This document shows, piece after piece, positions 61,170 through 64,000 of a DNA stretch of 64,000 bases. The DNA comes from Bosea sp. 685 (lineage in GTDB: Bacteria; Pseudomonadota; Alphaproteobacteria; Rhizobiales; Beijerinckiaceae). Numbering within the stretch: the first letter of the stretch is position 1; the number at the start of each line of letters is the position of its first letter. A model generated the notes under the pieces. It saw only the letters and a list, made by a program, of their open reading frames with translations. It did no database searches and had not been told where the DNA came from. The stretch lies in contig NZ_CP134779.1 of the NCBI RefSeq assembly GCF_031884435.1, forward strand, positions 3,720,001 through 3,784,000, given 5' to 3'. Position numbers and translations under genes: made by a program.

Positions 61170-62261
61170 ATGCAGTGGGCCTATTGGAATCCGGTCAAGA
61201 TCCGTTTCGGTGCGGGGCTGTTCGACGAGGTCGCGGGCCTGATCGGCAAGCGGCGCTGGGCGCTCGTCACCTATGACCAGCCGATCTTCAAGGCGCTGTC
61301 GGAGCGTCTGGCGGCCGTCGCCGGCGCGCCGGTGGCGACGATCACGAACATCGAAACCAACCCCGACTGCGCCGATCTCGTCGAATCCTGCCGCCGGTTC
61401 GGCGCGGCCGAGCAGCGGGCCGAGGTCATCGTCGCGCTTGGCGGCGGCTCCATGATCGACGCCGCCAAGGTGCTCGCGGCCAGCGGCGGCGATTTCGAGA
61501 CCGTGCGCCGCCATCTCGTCGACAAGGTTCCGCTCGCCGCGGCCGGGATCGTGCCGATCATCGCCGTGCCGACGACGGCCGGGACCGGGAGCGAGGTCAC
61601 CTCCTGGGCGACGGTCTGGGACGCCGCCAATGGCGGTAAATACTCGCTGGCCCATCCCGGGCTTTATCCGGAAACGGCAGTGCTCGACCCCGCCTTGACG
61701 CTCGCGGCGCCGCGCGGCCTGACCCTGGCGACAGGCCTCGACGCGCTCTCCCATGCCCTGGAAAGCATCTGGAACGTCAACGGTAACCCCGTCTCGGCCA
61801 ATTATGCCGTGGAGGCGGCGCGCGAGATCCTCGATACGCTGCCGCGCCTGCTCGACGCGCCCGGCGATCTCGAGCTCAGGGTTCGCCAGATGCGGGCCAG
61901 CCTGCTGGCGGGCCTGGCTTTCTCCAACACCAAGACCGCGCTCGCCCACAACATCTCCTACGACATCACGCTGAAGGCCGGCACGATCCACGGCATCGCC
62001 TGCTCCTTCTCGCTGCCGATGGTGATGCGCTGGGCGATGGGCGTGCAGCCGCAATGCGACGCGGCCCTGCGCAGGGTCTTCGGCCCCGACCTCGAGGCTG
62101 GCGCCGAGCGCCTGACCGCCTTCCTGCACGATCTCGGCGTGAAGACAGAGCCCTCCGCCTACGGGGTCTCGCCGGCCGACTGGAATCGCCTCGTCGACAA
62201 GGCGCTGGAAGGCGAGCGCGGCCGCAACTTCATCGGGAGGCACGCCGCCAAAGCCGCCTGA
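61170..62261 (+). CDS. Iron-containing alcohol dehydrogenase of a phosphonate locus
   Basis: This 363-residue group III dehydrogenase has the NAD-binding region VIVALGGGSMIDAAKVLA and PTTAGTGSEVTSWATVWD. The metal-binding histidines are in GLDALSHALES, ALAHNISYD and GTIHGIACSF. Members of this branch reduce or oxidise short aldehydes, and some act on phosphonoacetaldehyde. Placement just before phnD and phnC supports a phosphonate-linked aldehyde, but the reaction is not proven. Confidence 0.85.
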   Translation: MQWAYWNPVKIRFGAGLFDEVAGLIGKRRWALVTYDQPIFKALSERLAAVAGAPVATITNIETNPDCADLVESCRRFGAAEQRAEVIVALGGGSMIDAAKVLAASGGDFETVRRHLVDKVPLAAAGIVPIIAVPTTAGTGSEVTSWATVWDAANGGKYSLAHPGLYPETAVLDPALTLAAPRGLTLATGLDALSHALESIWNVNGNPVSANYAVEAAREILDTLPRLLDAPGDLELRVRQMRASLLAGLAFSNTKTALAHNISYDITLKAGTIHGIACSFSLPMVMRWAMGVQPQCDAALRRVFGPDLEAGAERLTAFLHDLGVKTEPSAYGVSPADWNRLVDKALEGERGRNFIGRHAAKAA

Positions 62262-62361
62262 CAAGCGGGCCTCTCGCGGGTCTCTCGCAAATCTCTCGGG
62301 CAATCATGCCCACGCGTTCACCGGCAAGGTCAAAGACCACCGGATCATCTGGGAGGATGAC

Positions 62362-63270
62362 ATGAACATTTCACGTCGGAGAATTTCACGCCCAACACTG
62401 TCACGCCGGAGCATGTTGACGGGGTCGCTCGCGGCCGCAGGCGCCCTGCTGGCGATGCCCAATCTCGGCAAGGCGCAGACCAAGCTCATCCGCGTCGGCC
62501 TGATTCCGTCGGAAGATTCGCGCGCCATGCTGGAATCGAGCCGGCAGCTGCTGGATGCGCTTGAAAAGAATCTCGGCATCAAGGTCCAGGGCTTCGTCGC
62601 CTCCGATTACAACGGCGTCATCGAGGCGATGCGCTCGGGCCATGTCGAAGTCGCCTATCTCGGCCCCTTCTCCTATGTGCTGGGCACCACGGTCGCGGCC
62701 ATCGAGGCCTTCGCGACCGCCGAAACCGCCAAATCGGGCCGGACCTTCTACCACAGCCAGATCATCACCAGGAAAGACAGCGGCATCAAGGAGGTGAAGG
62801 ACCTGAAGGGGCGCAGCTTCGCCTTTGTCGACCCGTCCTCGACCTCCGGCCATCTCTTTCCCAAGGCGGGGCTGATGAAGCTGGGCTTCGATCCGGAGAA
62901 GGATTTCGGCCGGGTCCTGTTCACCGGTTCGCACGACGCCAATGCGCTCGCCGTCACCAATAAGCGCGTCGACGCCGCCACGATCGCCGACCGGATCCTC
63001 GACGCCGCGGTCCAGAAAAAACTGGTCGATGCCGCCGACATCCACGTCGTCTGGCGTTCGGACCCGATTCCGGAATCGCCGACCTGCTGGCGCAAGAACC
63101 TGCCCGACGACCTCAAGCAGCAGATCAAGACCGCCTTCCTGAACATCCGGGACATCACCTGGGCCGATCAGGGCAAGCTCAACCGCTTCGTCGAGACCAA
63201 TGATCAGGCCTACGACATCATTCGCGACACCGCGAAGGTGCTGAAGCTCGATCTGGTCAAGATGAAGTAG
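62362..63270 (+). CDS. phnD: Phosphonate ABC transporter substrate-binding protein
   Basis: The 302-residue product is a periplasmic phosphonate-binding protein. It has an Arg-rich, Tat-like signal (LSRRSMLTGSLAAAGALLAM) and the PhnD pattern: IRVGLIPSEDSR, SGHVEVAYLGPFSYVLG, FAFVDPSSTSGHLFPKAGL, HDANALAVTNKRVDAATIAD. The start at 62362 follows GGGAGGATGAC. It lies 30 bases before phnC and 100 bases after the dehydrogenase gene. Confidence 0.93.
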   Translation: MNISRRRISRPTLSRRSMLTGSLAAAGALLAMPNLGKAQTKLIRVGLIPSEDSRAMLESSRQLLDALEKNLGIKVQGFVASDYNGVIEAMRSGHVEVAYLGPFSYVLGTTVAAIEAFATAETAKSGRTFYHSQIITRKDSGIKEVKDLKGRSFAFVDPSSTSGHLFPKAGLMKLGFDPEKDFGRVLFTGSHDANALAVTNKRVDAATIADRILDAAVQKKLVDAADIHVVWRSDPIPESPTCWRKNLPDDLKQQIKTAFLNIRDITWADQGKLNRFVETNDQAYDIIRDTAKVLKLDLVKMK

Positions 63271-63300
63271 CAGCCCGGCGCGACCGGGGAGGATCCATCA

Positions 63301-64000
63301 TGATCAAGATCGAAGGCCTGAAGAAATCCTATGCCGGTCGCCCTGTCCTGCAGGGCATCGACCTGACGGTGGAGCCCGGCGAATTCCTCGTCGTGCTCGG
63401 GCCGAGCGGGGCTGGCAAATCGACGCTGCTGCGCTGCATCAACGGGCTGGTGCAGCCCGATGCGGGGCGCACGCTGATCGACGGCGCCGTCTACGACACG
63501 AAGAGCAATGCGCGTGGCGAGCGGCCGGTCGCGATGATCTTCCAGCACCATAATCTGGTGAAGCGGCTCTCCGTCCTGAAGAACGTGCTCGTCGGCCGGA
63601 TGGCGGGTCTCTCCTCCATCCTGACGATGCTGCAGCTCTTCCCCAGGCGCGATGTCGAGATCGCCATGGAGGCGCTGGCGCGGGTCGAGCTGCCACACAA
63701 GGCGAATGCGCGCGGCGACCAGCTCTCGGGCGGCGAGCAGCAGCGCGTCGGCATCGCCCGGGCGCTGGCGCAGCAGCCGGCCGTGATCCTCTGCGACGAG
63801 CCGGTGGCGAGCCTCGATCCGAAGACCTCGCGGATCGTGCTCGGCTACCTCAAGGCGATCTGCAAGGAACAGGGCATCGCCGTGATCTGCAACCTGCACC
63901 AGGTCGACTATGCCGTCGAATTCGGCGAGCGGATCGTCGGTCTCAGCGGCGGCAAGGTGGTCTTCGACGACACACCCGACCACCTGACCGCCGAGATCGT
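63301..64000 (+). CDS. phnC: Phosphonate ABC transporter ATP-binding protein, 3' end missing
   Basis: The frame from ATG 63301 (GGGGAGGATCC upstream) is open to the window end. It has Walker [10 protein letters not shown] (residues 34-42), signature [16 protein letters not shown] (141-156) and Walker [13 protein letters not shown]. The PhnC-typical [20 protein letters not shown] is present. Permease genes are expected beyond the window. About 233 of an expected ~270 residues are visible. Confidence 0.93.

Overview
The window looks like the chromosome of a GC-rich alphaproteobacterium of the order Hyphomicrobiales (Rhizobiales). A Bosea-like organism is my best guess. This rests on the tctA, gabD, AraC and phosphonate-type gene content, the strong GC bias and the dispersed extragenic repeats typical of that order. 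No 16S rRNA or other species marker is present.

Layout. Positions 1-6254 are ordinary chromosome: the end of a TctA-type tricarboxylate permease, a DUF2059 protein, an rpiA-gabD pair on the minus strand, a small secreted protein, a phosphoglycolate phosphatase (gph) and tRNA-Val(CAC). Positions of about 7169-36923 are a prophage block related to P22-like podoviruses. Its late genes lie on the minus strand and run from packaging (terminase small and large), portal, scaffold and coat, through gp4/gp10-like head completion, tail fibre and ejection proteins, to an Ig-like protein, a tailspike and lysis genes (GH108 endolysin, overlapping Rz/Rz1-type spanins). No integrase, repressor or replication gene is visible, so it is either a late-module remnant or its early part lies elsewhere.

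The prophage carries a lot of cargo: a TPR-sulfotransferase and a methyltransferase beside the tailspike; two plus-strand pairs of tiny membrane proteins and one single membrane protein, set between late genes and flanked by duplicated terminator-bearing sequence; an IS481-family insertion at a CTAG site; and a 2.47-kb IS1595-type element. The last has a frameshifted transposase, 22-bp inverted ends and three passenger genes, including a large protein with a HEPN-like RNxxxH motif. It separates, and apparently truncates, the terminase genes.

Positions 37355-38654 hold four small exported or membrane-associated proteins, two of which share a Cys/Gly-rich GGPG motif. Positions 38785-42827 are a copper-handling cluster (Met-rich DUF305 protein, CopA-type ATPase, two small membrane proteins, HxlR regulator). 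Positions 42916-50338 are a plus-strand run of co-directional, often overlapping genes: isochorismatase-like hydrolase, alpha/beta hydrolase, XapX protein, YtcJ-like amidohydrolase, DoxX protein, MFS exporter and alginate-export-type porin. Positions 51960-57410 are a minus-strand transport and catabolism operon: an iron(III)/organic-solute-type ABC importer, a 2-keto-4-pentenoate hydratase-like enzyme and an RraA-like aldolase, with a divergent LysR gene. Positions 59062-61051 hold AraC and LysR regulators. From 61170 to the window end a phosphonate module begins: an iron alcohol dehydrogenase, phnD and a partial phnC.
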